From Methylobacterium sp. 2A (GTDB lineage Bacteria; Pseudomonadota; Alphaproteobacteria; Rhizobiales; Beijerinckiaceae), in NCBI RefSeq assembly GCF_009806555.1, contig NZ_VUOK01000046.1:1-64000 (forward strand): a DNA stretch of 64,000 nucleotides, read 5' to 3'. This document shows positions 17,129-25,379 of the stretch, piece by piece; positions within the stretch are counted from its first letter, which is position 1; the number at the start of each line of letters is the position of its first letter. The notes under the pieces were generated by a model, which saw only the letters and a list, made by a program, of their open reading frames with translations, was not told the origin of the DNA and did no database searches. The translations under genes and the position numbers were made by a program.

Positions 17129-17278
17129 CGCGCGACCGGGAAACCGACGTCAGAGCGGCATAGCGGGCCATGCCGGTCGCCCTGTCGATTAAATTGCCGT
17201 TCACGCGGCCCCGGCCTCCCCCGTGCCGAGGATGCGCCCTAGACTGGTCCTGGTTGAATCGGTCGACGGGGAAACACC

Positions 17279-17632
17279 ATGAGCTTGCTCGACTCACTGG
17301 GTGGCGCTTTTGGCGGCTCGCTCGGCCAGATGGCGCTGAAGGCGCTGCCCGGCATCATCCAGCAGGTGCTGCCCGGCGGCCTCAACGCGCTGCTCGATCA
17401 GCTCCGCCGCTCCGGCTACGAGAGCCAGGTGAATTCCTGGCTCGGCCGCGGCCCGAACGAACCGATCACCGCGGACGACCTGCGCAAGGTGCTGGACAAC
17501 GAGCAGGTGCGCCAGATGGCGCAGAAGCTCGGCATCCCGATGGATCAGCTTTTCCCGACCCTGGCCGAGGCGCTGCCGCAGGCGGTGGATCACCACAGCC
17601 CCGACGGCACGCTGCAGGTGCCCCAGGCCTGA
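17279..17632 (+). CDS. YidB family (DUF937) protein
   Basis: A 117-aa protein with the typical YidB layout: MSLLDSLGGAFGGSLGQMAL, LPGGLNALLDQLRRSGYESQ, NSWLGRGPNEPITADDLRKV, and QKLGIPMDQLFPTLAEALPQ. The N-terminal half is helical and glycine-rich. Function is unknown. It is a clear paralogue of the gene at 16459 but closer to the family consensus. GGGGAAACACC precedes the ATG. A strong GC hairpin follows at 17651. Confidence 0.85.
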   Translation: MSLLDSLGGAFGGSLGQMALKALPGIIQQVLPGGLNALLDQLRRSGYESQVNSWLGRGPNEPITADDLRKVLDNEQVRQMAQKLGIPMDQLFPTLAEALPQAVDHHSPDGTLQVPQA

Positions 17633-17650
17633 CGGCTCCGGAAACGCAAA

Positions 17651-17672
17651 CGGCGGCCCCTCGGGGCCGCCG
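17651..17672. terminator. Hairpin between convergent yidB-like and nlpD-like genes
   Basis: CGGCGGCCCC and GGGGCCGCCG form a perfect 10-bp stem around TC, between two convergent genes. There is no T-run, so it may act bidirectionally as a structured terminator or as a 3'-end stabiliser. Confidence 0.6.
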
Positions 17673-17696
17673 CTCACTTCCGATCGAACGCGCCGC

Positions 17697-19142
17697 TCAG
17701 TTGCTGGCGAGCTGGGACATCGGGTCCACCGGGGCGCCGCCCTTGCGGATCTCAAAGTGCAGCTGGGGCGAGGTCACGTTGCCCGACGCGCCGGACTTCG
17801 CGATCACCTGACCGCGCTTGACCTTGTCGCCGGGCTTCACGTCGAGCTCGCCGTTATGGGCGTAGGCCGAGACGTAGCCGTTGGCGTGGCGCACCAGCAC
17901 GAGCTTGCCGTAGCCCTTCACGTCCGAGCCGGCATAGGCGACCGTACCCTCCTCGGCGGCCTTGACGGGCGTCCCCTCCGGCACCGCGATGTTGATGCCC
18001 TCGTTGCCGGAGCTGCCGTAGCCCGAGATCACCCGGCCCTTGGCGGGCCAGCGGAAGCTCTCGGAAGCCGCGGCCTCGGCGACCGAACCGGTGGCGGCCG
18101 GCTCGGGCTTCGCCGGCGCGGCGGCCTTCGGCGCTTCCCTGGCGGCGACCTTCTCGGCGGCGGCAGCCTTCTGCGCGGCCTCCTTGGCGGCCTTGGCCTC
18201 GGCGAGCTTCTGGGCGGCCTCGGCCTTCGCGGCGGCCTTGGCTTCGGCCTTGGCCTCCATCGCCTTCGCTTCGGCCTTGGCCTTCGCCTCGGCCTTGGGA
18301 TCCGGCTTCTTCTCGTCGGCCTTGGCGACCTGTCCCGGACGGACGTGGCGCGGCTTCTCGTCCACCTTCGTGGCTTCCTTGGCGGCCTCCTTCACGGTCT
18401 CCTTGCGGGACTTCGTGTCGGCGACCTTGCGGGCGGCGGCATCGCGGGCCAGCGCTTCCTTGCGCTCCGCTTCCTTCTCGGCGGCGCGCTTGGCAGCTTC
18501 CTTGGCGGCTTCCTTGGCCTCCTCGCGCTTGACCTCCTCGCGCTTCGTTTCCTTGGCGGCTTCCTCGCGCTTGGCGGCCAGCTTGCCCTCGATCTGCTTG
18601 GCGTCCTCGCGCTTCTCCTCCGCGGCCCGGGCCGGCCGGGCGGTCATCGGCGCGGCGGCCGGGTTCATGCCCGAGGCATTGTAGACCGGGATCACGATCT
18701 GCCGCCCGGGCGTGATCTGGCTCGCGCTGGTCAGGCCGTTGGCCGACAGGATCGCCGAGGCGGGAACGCCATACCGGGTCGACATCTGGTTCAGGCTGTC
18801 GTTCTGCGAGACGGTGATCTGGGTGCCGCCCTGGGCGCTCCAGCCGACCTGCCCGGTCGAGGCGACGCGGGTGGCGGGCGCCGCGGCATGGGTCTGGGCC
18901 GGAGGCGCGATACTGGCCGTGCGCGGCGCCGTCGGCGCGCCCAGCGCTTCCGACTGGATGCGGCCGGTGCGGATCGCGGGGGCCGGCTTGAGGCTGCCGT
19001 CGGGCAGGCTGCCGGTGGCCGAGGGCTCCGAGTCGAATGGATTCGAGAACGGGTTGCTCAACCGCGATGCATCCGACGAACAGGCGGCCGCCGCCCCGCC
19101 GATGATGCCGATGAGGGCGACCCGCGACAGCGTCCGCAACAT
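17697..19142 (-). CDS. nlpD: LysM/M23 lipoprotein with degenerate peptidase site (NlpD-like)
   Basis: A 481-aa envelope protein. The lipobox is GGAAAAC (lipidated Cys21), a LysM peptidoglycan-binding domain lies at about 106-153, a charged Ala/Lys/Glu-rich helical stretch at about 160-345, and an M23/LytM domain at 363-481. The catalytic positions are altered: the usual H-xxx-D region reads NEGINIAV, and HxH reads QLH. That is the non-catalytic pattern of NlpD/EnvC, which activate peptidoglycan amidases at division. The start at 19142 has AAGGG upstream; 19166 is possible. In relatives nlpD follows surE-pcm; here it is 8 kb away. Confidence 0.85.
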   Translation of the reverse strand: MLRTLSRVALIGIIGGAAAACSSDASRLSNPFSNPFDSEPSATGSLPDGSLKPAPAIRTGRIQSEALGAPTAPRTASIAPPAQTHAAAPATRVASTGQVGWSAQGGTQITVSQNDSLNQMSTRYGVPASAILSANGLTSASQITPGRQIVIPVYNASGMNPAAAPMTARPARAAEEKREDAKQIEGKLAAKREEAAKETKREEVKREEAKEAAKEAAKRAAEKEAERKEALARDAAARKVADTKSRKETVKEAAKEATKVDEKPRHVRPGQVAKADEKKPDPKAEAKAKAEAKAMEAKAEAKAAAKAEAAQKLAEAKAAKEAAQKAAAAEKVAAREAPKAAAPAKPEPAATGSVAEAAASESFRWPAKGRVISGYGSSGNEGINIAVPEGTPVKAAEEGTVAYAGSDVKGYGKLVLVRHANGYVSAYAHNGELDVKPGDKVKRGQVIAKSGASGNVTSPQLHFEIRKGGAPVDPMSQLASN

Positions 19143-19357
19143 CCGACCCTTACCGCGCACCCGCATCGACGCACCCGTTTGCCTGACGCAACCTGATGCC
19201 CCAATGAAGACGGATTCAGGTTAAGCAACCGTTCCCGTGCCGCGTGACTGCATCCCTTGCGCGAAGGGCGACAGAGGATTTTCGCTGTATTCGCCGGATG
19301 ATCGTGGGGGCCGCGACCGTGCCTTTTCCGCACCGATCGGCACCCCATCTCGAAGGG

Positions 19358-19912
19358 ATGTTTACCATCCGCGCCGCCCGCGCCAGCCTCTGCGACCTGC
19401 CCGGGATCGAAACCCCGCGCCTGTCGATCGCGGCTTTGCGGCCCGAGGATGCGGATGCCCTGCGCCGGCTCACGGACGATCCCGCCATCACCGCCGCGGT
19501 GGATTTCCTGCCCGCGCGGTTCACCCTGCAGGACGCCGAGGATCTGATTCTCAGCGGGCGGCGGGGGCAGGACCGGTTTCTCGGCGCCTGGCGGCGCGAA
19601 GCCGGCGCCGCGGACCCATCCGCCGGGTCCGCAGGCCGTGAACTCATCGGCGTCGTGGGCACGCATCTGCGCGGCGCGGGCACGATCGAGATCGGCTACT
19701 GGATCGGCGGCGCCGCGCGCGGGCGCGGATTCGCGTTCGAGGCGGTCTCGGCGATCATCGGCCTTCTCGCCAAGCGCTTCCCGAGCCGAACCATCGTGGC
19801 GGAGTGCCGGCCCGCCAACGTCGCGTCATGGGAGCTTCTGAGGAAGCTCGGCTTCCGCGACACGGGCGAGGAAGGACATCGGCCGGGCCGGCGGCTGCTC
19901 CGGCGCAGCTAG
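19358..19912 (+). CDS. GNAT family N-acetyltransferase (RimJ/RimL type)
   Basis: A 184-aa acetyltransferase. It begins with the RimJ-type phrase ETPRLSIAALRPEDADALRRL. The acetyl-CoA-binding region appears as EIGYWIGGAARGRGFAFEA (Q/RxxGxG/A type), followed by AECRPANVASWELLRKLGF. The acceptor, protein N-terminus or a small molecule, is unknown. The start is uncertain: ATG at 19358 directly follows GAAGGG, and in-frame starts exist at 19298 and 19244. Confidence 0.8.
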   Translation: MFTIRAARASLCDLPGIETPRLSIAALRPEDADALRRLTDDPAITAAVDFLPARFTLQDAEDLILSGRRGQDRFLGAWRREAGAADPSAGSAGRELIGVVGTHLRGAGTIEIGYWIGGAARGRGFAFEAVSAIIGLLAKRFPSRTIVAECRPANVASWELLRKLGFRDTGEEGHRPGRRLLRRS

Positions 19913-19955
19913 ACCCATCTTCCGACCGGAGACGCTCAGCCCGCGCGCTCGTCGC

Positions 19956-20267
19956 TCAGGCGGCGACGGCGGTCTCGGCTACCGGCGCTTCGACGGCTTT
20001 GCGCTGCTTCTTCTTCCGCCGCTTGCCGATCGTCATGGGCGGCTCGTCGGAGGGTATACGCTCGGCGAGCGCGAATCGGTGCAGCGCATCGAGGGTCTGT
20101 GCGTCCTGAGACCGGGCCTCGATCAACGCGTAGAAGGCCGCGCGCACGATATCCTTCTTCGACGCCTCGGGATGGCTCGCGCGGACAGCCGCACGCAACG
20201 CCTTCGGCGTCATGCCCGGCGCTGCCAAGCTCCACAGAGCTGCCGACAAGGCTTCCATCGAAGTCAT
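19956..20267 (-). CDS. Small hypothetical protein
   Basis: A 103-aa soluble protein I do not recognise. The N-terminal 60 residues look helical (ALSAALWSLAAPGMTPKALR, KKDIVRAAFYALIEAR); the C-terminus is basic then Ala/Val-rich (KRRKKKQRKAVEAPVAE). A basic tail could contact nucleic acid, but nothing shows this. Codon use matches the neighbours. A 17-bp palindrome lies about 100 bases upstream. Confidence 0.6.
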   Translation of the reverse strand: MTSMEALSAALWSLAAPGMTPKALRAAVRASHPEASKKDIVRAAFYALIEARSQDAQTLDALHRFALAERIPSDEPPMTIGKRRKKKQRKAVEAPVAETAVAA

Positions 20268-20364
20268 TCCCTAATCCCCGATCCGGCTGGAGCCGGCCCG
20301 GACCGAGATCTACATGACGCAGCCGTGACGTTTCAAGAGAAAATCTGTTTACATTAGCCGGATG

Positions 20365-20381
20365 TCAAGATCAGATCTTGA
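20365..20381. promoter_or_regulatory. 17-bp palindrome TCAAGATC-A-GATCTTGA
   Basis: A perfect 8+1+8 inverted repeat in an AT-richer gap, about 100 bases upstream of the small gene at 19956-20267. Possibly an operator. No regulator gene lies next to it. Confidence 0.3.
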
Positions 20382-20482
20382 AAACGAAGATCCTCCTTCA
20401 GCATCAATACTCGCAAAGCGCATACATACGCGCAGCATAATTCTGGCCATGGAATGCGTCTGAGCTTCACCGGCGACAAATA

Positions 20483-20510
20483 AAAAAGCCCCCGGCTCGC
20501 GCCGAGGGCT
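20483..20510 (-). terminator. Intrinsic terminator of the porin gene
   Basis: On the minus strand, AGCCCTCGGC, a short loop and GCCGGGGGCT form a strong stem with one mismatch, followed directly by TTTTTTA. It is 37 bases downstream of the porin stop. A textbook Rho-independent terminator. Confidence 0.88.
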
Positions 20511-20546
20511 TCGTGCGGCCGCCTCAGCGGCCGGGATGGGACAGAC

Positions 20547-21833
20547 TCAGAAGGTGATGCCGGTCTCGACCATGTAGCGGTCCTGCGAGGTCCGGTTGCC
20601 CGTCCGGCCGAAGCCGGTACCGGGCGTGAACAGGCCCGCGTCGTCGATGCTGGCCTTGGTGATCCCGCCGAGTTCGACGTGGGCGTACTCCACCCGGAAG
20701 AAGAAGCGGTCGAAGGTGAAGGTCGGCGTCACGGTCACCGAGAACGCGTTGCTGCCGGCGCCGAAGCCGAGCAGGTTCGTTGTCCCGGAGCCGCGGACGC
20801 CCGTCTGCTCCGTGTACTCGATGCGGCCGGCCAGCGAGAAATTGTCGGTGAACGAATAGGCCGCCAGCAGAGCGCCGCTATAGGTCGAGGCGGAGGTGTA
20901 GATCCCGACCCGCGGGTCCCGCTCGACATTCGTGAACTGGAAGTACGGCGACACGATCCACGGACCGTTCGCGTAGGTGTAGTTGATGTCGAAGATGCCG
21001 CTATTCTGCTGCAGGTAGGGCGTCGCGAACTGGTAGCGCGGGCTGCGGACCAGCGCGTTGGTCCGGCCGAGGTTCAGGCCGCCGTTGACGCCGATCGTGT
21101 TGTAGTCGTCCAGCTTGTAGGCGACGTTACCGGTGAACCACGTGATCTCGTTGGAGAAGAACCCGTCCGTGCCGGCGAGCGACACCGAGAGCGGGCCGCT
21201 GCTGTAGTTGACCTGCACGCCCTGGTTGATGAAGTTCTCCTGCACGAACAGCAGGCCGCGGTTGATGTTCAGGTTCTGATAGGTGAACAGCAGCTCGGTG
21301 CCGATCAGGGTGAACATCCGGCCGCCCTGGACCGACCACTCGTCATTGATCTGGATCTTGCCATAGGCGACCGGGACCGGGCCGAACAGCAGATCGGTCT
21401 GCGTGAAGGTCGCGAGGGTCGGGAAACCGAGCTGCGGGACCGAGTAGCCGCCCGCCTGCACGTAGAACTGGAACCCGCCCTCGGGCTTCTGGATGACGCC
21501 CTGGATGTTCGAGAAGTCGAACCGCGCCGCCCGATCCCGGTCGTTCGGCGCTGCCGGCGTCGAGAACGAGGCGAAGGGATTCGTCTGCGTGTAGCCGTAG
21601 CCGGTGATGGCACCGCCGACATAGAGGTCGCCGAGCGGGCCGGCGGCGAAGCAGGTCGGGGTCGGGTTGGCCTTGATCACGCCGCCATAGGTCGGGCCCA
21701 GCAGCGTTGCCTTGCAGGGCTCGGCCGGGGGTGCGACGGGGGCGGGGGCGGGCGCCGCCAGATCGGCCGCCAGGATGCTGGTCGAGGACAGCAGGACAGC
21801 AGCAAAGCCGGCCAGGGTGGATCGCGTCAGCAT
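20547..21833 (-). CDS. Outer-membrane beta-barrel porin (OmpL/BBP2-like)
   Basis: A 428-aa secreted beta-barrel protein. The signal peptide is MLTRSTLAGFAAVLLSSTS with cleavage near ILAADLAAPAP, then a Pro/Ala-rich segment. The rest alternates aromatic and polar strands with short turns (GGFQFYVQAGGYSVPQLG, TNLLGFGAGSNAFSVTVTPT) and ends in ETGITF, the terminal Phe expected for outer-membrane insertion. It resembles the putative beta-barrel porin-2 family. The start at 21833 fits the signal peptide; the frame continues to 21905. It is monocistronic with its own terminator. Substrate unknown. Confidence 0.85.
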   Translation of the reverse strand: MLTRSTLAGFAAVLLSSTSILAADLAAPAPAPVAPPAEPCKATLLGPTYGGVIKANPTPTCFAAGPLGDLYVGGAITGYGYTQTNPFASFSTPAAPNDRDRAARFDFSNIQGVIQKPEGGFQFYVQAGGYSVPQLGFPTLATFTQTDLLFGPVPVAYGKIQINDEWSVQGGRMFTLIGTELLFTYQNLNINRGLLFVQENFINQGVQVNYSSGPLSVSLAGTDGFFSNEITWFTGNVAYKLDDYNTIGVNGGLNLGRTNALVRSPRYQFATPYLQQNSGIFDINYTYANGPWIVSPYFQFTNVERDPRVGIYTSASTYSGALLAAYSFTDNFSLAGRIEYTEQTGVRGSGTTNLLGFGAGSNAFSVTVTPTFTFDRFFFRVEYAHVELGGITKASIDDAGLFTPGTGFGRTGNRTSQDRYMVETGITF

Positions 21834-22056
21834 GGAATCGCAGCTCGTTGGTGTTCGCCTACGGTCAAGCTGACACCGACGCGCCCGTGGTACAAAATCA
21901 AACATATGGCAATTGCATAGTTTTTGGGCATTTTCACATCGGCGCGATCAGTCACCGCTCAAATGTGTCTTTGCGGCAACAAGAGCTACCCGGGCAACGC
22001 TTTCTACTTCCCGTTGATTTAAATCGGTCGTTCGCCGATCGGCCTAAGCTGCCGAG

Positions 22057-22905
22057 TCAGGTGTTGGGACCGATCGGATCGCAGCGAAATCCTCCGACGT
22101 CATGCCGGGCGAGGCGCTCCGCGAGGGCCGGCAGAACCACGAGGGCCTCCTCGGCGAGGCGCCAGGGCGGATTGACGACGACCAGCCCGCTGCCGGTCAA
22201 CCGGGTCGGATCGTCGGGTCGATCGATCAGCAGGTCGAGGCGCAAAGCCGGGCGGGGCAGAGCGCCGTGGAGATCCCGAATCATGCGATCGAGGGCGGCC
22301 GCATCCTTGATCGGGTACCACGCGAGAAATACGCCGGTCGGCCATTTCGTCACGGCCCGGACCAAGTGGGCGCCGATCCGCTCGATCTCGCCGGGCACCT
22401 CGTAGGGCGGGTCGATCAGCACGAGGCCGCGCCGCTCGGGGGGCGGGATCTGAGCGTTGACCGCGGTCCAGCCGTCGAGGCTCATGACCTTCGTGCGCGA
22501 ATCACGCGCGTAGCGCGCCCGCAGGGTGGCGGCATCCGCCGGGTGCAGTTCGACGAAGACGCCCTTGTCGCCGGGCCTCAGGGCTTCACGGATCACGGCG
22601 GGCGAGCCGGGATAGGCGGTGGCGCCGTACCGCGCCTGCACCGCCGCCACCGCGTCCCGGTAGGGGGCGAGCAGCGCCTCGACATCCGGCGCAAAGGGGG
22701 CCTCCATCCGGCCCCAGCCGTCCCGCCATTCGCCAGTACGGGACGCCTCGTCGGCCGCGAGATCGTAGACTCCGAGGCCCGCGAAGGCGTCGAGCGCCCG
22801 GAACGGCTTCTCCTTGAGCCGCAGATGATCGAGCACCCGTGCGAGTATGAGGTGCTTGAGCACGTCGGCGTGGTTGCCGGCGTGGAAGGCGTGCCGATAA
22901 TTCAT
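22057..22905 (-). CDS. rlmJ: 23S rRNA (adenine(2030)-N6)-methyltransferase RlmJ
   Basis: A 282-aa SAM-dependent methyltransferase that modifies A2030 (E. coli numbering) of 23S rRNA. The highly conserved N-terminus NYRHAFHAGNHADVLKH is exact family signature. Other blocks are DAFAGLGVYDL (SAM site) and the catalytic LVLIDPPYEVPGEI. The start at 22905 is set by that signature; the longer frame upstream is antisense or out-of-frame sequence over the RNase T2 gene. It lies 56 bases after the RNase T2 gene on the same strand. Confidence 0.95.
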   Translation of the reverse strand: MNYRHAFHAGNHADVLKHLILARVLDHLRLKEKPFRALDAFAGLGVYDLAADEASRTGEWRDGWGRMEAPFAPDVEALLAPYRDAVAAVQARYGATAYPGSPAVIREALRPGDKGVFVELHPADAATLRARYARDSRTKVMSLDGWTAVNAQIPPPERRGLVLIDPPYEVPGEIERIGAHLVRAVTKWPTGVFLAWYPIKDAAALDRMIRDLHGALPRPALRLDLLIDRPDDPTRLTGSGLVVVNPPWRLAEEALVVLPALAERLARHDVGGFRCDPIGPNT

Positions 22906-22961
22906 GCGAGCGCGGTGAAGCGGATCCGGCGGCCCGGGTCCAGCGCCTGGGCCTGAAAAAC

Positions 22962-23624
22962 TCAGCGCGCGGCGTCGAGGGTGATCTCCGGCGCCCGGCA
23001 ATTGCCGCGGGCGACCTCCGGACAGGGCGTGAAACCCTTCAGGTCCTTTCCGAAGCAGATCCGGACTTCCTGCAACTGCCCCCGGGTGCAGGTGACCGCC
23101 ATCATGTCGGGGCGCAGGCCGCGATTGGCGGCCACGAACTGCCGGGCGATCTCGATCGGCGCCAGGGTCTGCGGCGGGCCGCCGCCCTTGAGGGTATCCG
23201 GGATCGTCACAGCCAGCCGGGCATCCCGCGCCGCCGCGAAATAGGCCGCCGGATCGAGCCCAGAGCAGGTGCCGTGCTTGCGCCATTCGTGGCGGGCCAG
23301 CCCTTCGCTCGGATAGACCTGACCAGCCACCTCGATCGCCTGCCGGGTCGGCGCGCGTTCCACGGCGGAGCAGTTCTCGGGATAGCCCCGGCTGTATTGC
23401 GGCCACAGACCGTGGACGACGAATCCGAGCCCGCGGCCCGGCGCGCATTGGACGTCATCCCGGCGCTCGCCCGCGCCAGCGCAGTAGGTCGGCGACCACG
23501 ACAGAGCCAGCACGTAGAAGTCGAATTCGCCCGGCGTGCTTCGGCGGGCGAAGCCGCCGTAATCCTGGGCGGCGGCCGGGCCGGCGAGCAGCAGGGCGGC
23601 GAGGCAGGCGGCCCCAGCGCGCAT
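22962..23624 (-). CDS. Secreted ribonuclease T2 family protein
   Basis: A 220-aa protein with a signal peptide (ACLAALLLAGPAAAQ) and both RNase T2 active-site motifs: CAS1 FVVHGLWPQY (His71) and CAS2 HEWRKHGTC (112-120, with catalytic Glu and His). The family cleaves RNA non-specifically via 2',3'-cyclic phosphates, in the periplasm or outside the cell. Cysteines are numerous, as expected for disulfide bonding. It starts 16 bases after the gene at 23641, implying an operon with that secreted protein. Confidence 0.92.
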   Translation of the reverse strand: MRAGAACLAALLLAGPAAAQDYGGFARRSTPGEFDFYVLALSWSPTYCAGAGERRDDVQCAPGRGLGFVVHGLWPQYSRGYPENCSAVERAPTRQAIEVAGQVYPSEGLARHEWRKHGTCSGLDPAAYFAAARDARLAVTIPDTLKGGGPPQTLAPIEIARQFVAANRGLRPDMMAVTCTRGQLQEVRICFGKDLKGFTPCPEVARGNCRAPEITLDAAR

Positions 23625-23640
23625 CGTCAGGCTCGCACCG

Positions 23641-24102
23641 TCAGGGGCGCGCCATCCGGCAGGCGGTGGCGTAGGCGTAGGCCAGTTCGCGGTCCAGCCC
23701 GTGGACGCAGAACTCGACACCCCAGGTCGCGCCGATGATGCCGAGGCTCTCGCGGACCGAGTAGTCGACCTTGCGGCGCACGCCATCGGAGGTCGTGACG
23801 GTCGCGGTGCAGAAGCGGCGCGGGTAGGTGTCGAGCCCCCAGGGGCGCCACGCGGTGCGCTCGATCGTGTCGAAGGACAGGATCGTCATCGACGAATTCC
23901 AGAACTTCGCCTCCTTCTCGGCGAAGTTGGTCGAGACCCGCTCCAGCACCGACGGGTCCTGGCAGCCGGGGATCTGCGCGTCGAAGGGGAATTCCCGCTC
24001 CTCGGCCGGCTCGATATCCTCGCGCGCCGAGCGGGCCAGAGCCGGCTGTGCCAGGGCGATGAGAGCCAGCCCGAGGGCGAGGCCGTGACGGATCGAACGC
24101 AT
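23641..24102 (-). CDS. Conserved secreted protein of unknown function upstream of RNase T2
   Basis: A 153-aa protein with a signal peptide (RHGLALGLALIALAQPALA) and three cysteines in the mature part (IPGCQDPSV, RRFCTATV, GVEFCVHGLDRE) plus one near the end (ATACRMARP). I do not recognise a named domain. It is cotranscribed with the RNase T2 gene 16 bases downstream, so a related periplasmic role is possible. The start is 24102 (signal peptide fit) or 24135. Confidence 0.7.
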   Translation of the reverse strand: MRSIRHGLALGLALIALAQPALARSAREDIEPAEEREFPFDAQIPGCQDPSVLERVSTNFAEKEAKFWNSSMTILSFDTIERTAWRPWGLDTYPRRFCTATVTTSDGVRRKVDYSVRESLGIIGATWGVEFCVHGLDRELAYAYATACRMARP

Positions 24103-24280
24103 GGCGCGGGCCTCGGGGGATGTAGGGTCCTGCATCCCGGGACGATGACCCGGCTGCGCCGTCAGTCAAGCTCCGGCAGCGATTCGGCGGTGGTTTAATA
24201 TCCCGTGCGGCGCGGCCGCTACAGTGGTCCACCGGTCGTGCTGACGGCCTGAGTACCGGCAGTAACAGCGTGATTTTGCC

Positions 24281-25270
24281 TCAGTAGATCGGCCCGGTAC
24301 CGGGTGACGGCGCGCCGAGCTGGAGCGGCTCGTCGTAGCCCTCTGTGGCTTCCGCGGGAGCGGCCGTCGCGACGTGCGGCGCAGGCCGCACCGGCGGCGC
24401 CGAGGTGTAGGCCGTGGCCGCGGGCGGGCGCGCCGGGGCGCGGGCGACCTGCGTCGGGCTCGCCGCCTTCGACATCGGCGCGACGCCGTAGGGATCGTCC
24501 TCCTCGATCTCCACCGGGGCCTGCGGGGCGGCGGGCTGGCGCGGCGGCGGCACCGGGCGCGACAGCGGCCGCTCGACGCCGGCGCCGAGCTGCGGCGTGA
24601 ACTTGATCAGCGGCTGGCAGATCCGCCTCAGCCCCCGCGGGTCATGCCGGGCGAGGTCCACGTGGATGTGGTCGTAGTGGAATACGTTCGAGCCGGGCGC
24701 CAGCACCGTGGTGAAGCGCTGGCAGGCCCCCAGAAAAATCTCGCGCAGAAAACCCTGCTCGGCCTCCGTGCCGCGCCAGCCGCCCTTCACGGTGATCACG
24801 TGCCCGTCGGCGAGCTTCACCGACATCAGGTCGACCGCATTGCCGAAGCCGTGCTCGGAAAGCTTGGCGCCGGGCTGGTTGTTGCGGCCGCGGCAGGAAT
24901 AGGAGCCCGCGTTGATCTCCACCACCGGCACGCCGAAATAGAGGTTGGCGGCGGGCTGGATCGTGTCGGCGAGCCATGCCTCGGCCTCGGCCAGAGCCGG
25001 ACAGCCGAGGGTCATCCGCTGCTTCAGCACGACGGAGCCGCCGCCGAGCCGCGTCACCCGGAAGGGCTGCTGCATGCCGCACGGACCCGGACCATCCATC
25101 GCCGCCACCGGCGTGACGAATTCGGTGGGTTCCACCAGCTTCTTGGCCAGGCAGACCTGCTCCGCCTGATCGCGCCACGGTTCGCGTCGCTCGAAATGGT
25201 TGATCGAGCACGCGGTGAGCCCCGCGCCGAACAGCGCCAGGGCCGATAACAGGGATACGCCACGCCACAT
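24281..25270 (-). CDS. Extensin-like (PF06904-type) lipoprotein, predicted LAS-type metallopeptidase
   Basis: A 329-aa protein. A lipobox GLTAC gives lipidated Cys21. The extensin-like C-terminal domain (about residues 40-220) contains LSEHGFGNAVDLMS (138-151) and HYDHIHVDLARHD (198-210), which are the zinc-ligand patterns (HxxxxxxD and HxH) of LAS/VanY-type peptidases, so it probably trims peptidoglycan peptides. Residues 225-329 are proline-rich and likely disordered. The start at 25270 is chosen for the lipoprotein signal; the frame is open to 25573. Confidence 0.85.
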   Translation of the reverse strand: MWRGVSLLSALALFGAGLTACSINHFERREPWRDQAEQVCLAKKLVEPTEFVTPVAAMDGPGPCGMQQPFRVTRLGGGSVVLKQRMTLGCPALAEAEAWLADTIQPAANLYFGVPVVEINAGSYSCRGRNNQPGAKLSEHGFGNAVDLMSVKLADGHVITVKGGWRGTEAEQGFLREIFLGACQRFTTVLAPGSNVFHYDHIHVDLARHDPRGLRRICQPLIKFTPQLGAGVERPLSRPVPPPRQPAAPQAPVEIEEDDPYGVAPMSKAASPTQVARAPARPPAATAYTSAPPVRPAPHVATAAPAEATEGYDEPLQLGAPSPGTGPIY

Positions 25271-25379
25271 GACCCGGACGATGCGCACTTTCCCGTAAAG
25301 CGTTCGTATACGCCGTTTCCCGAATGCCGCGCCCTGTGGCTCTGTTGACAGAGGCCCCCTCCGGAGCACTGAATACAAA

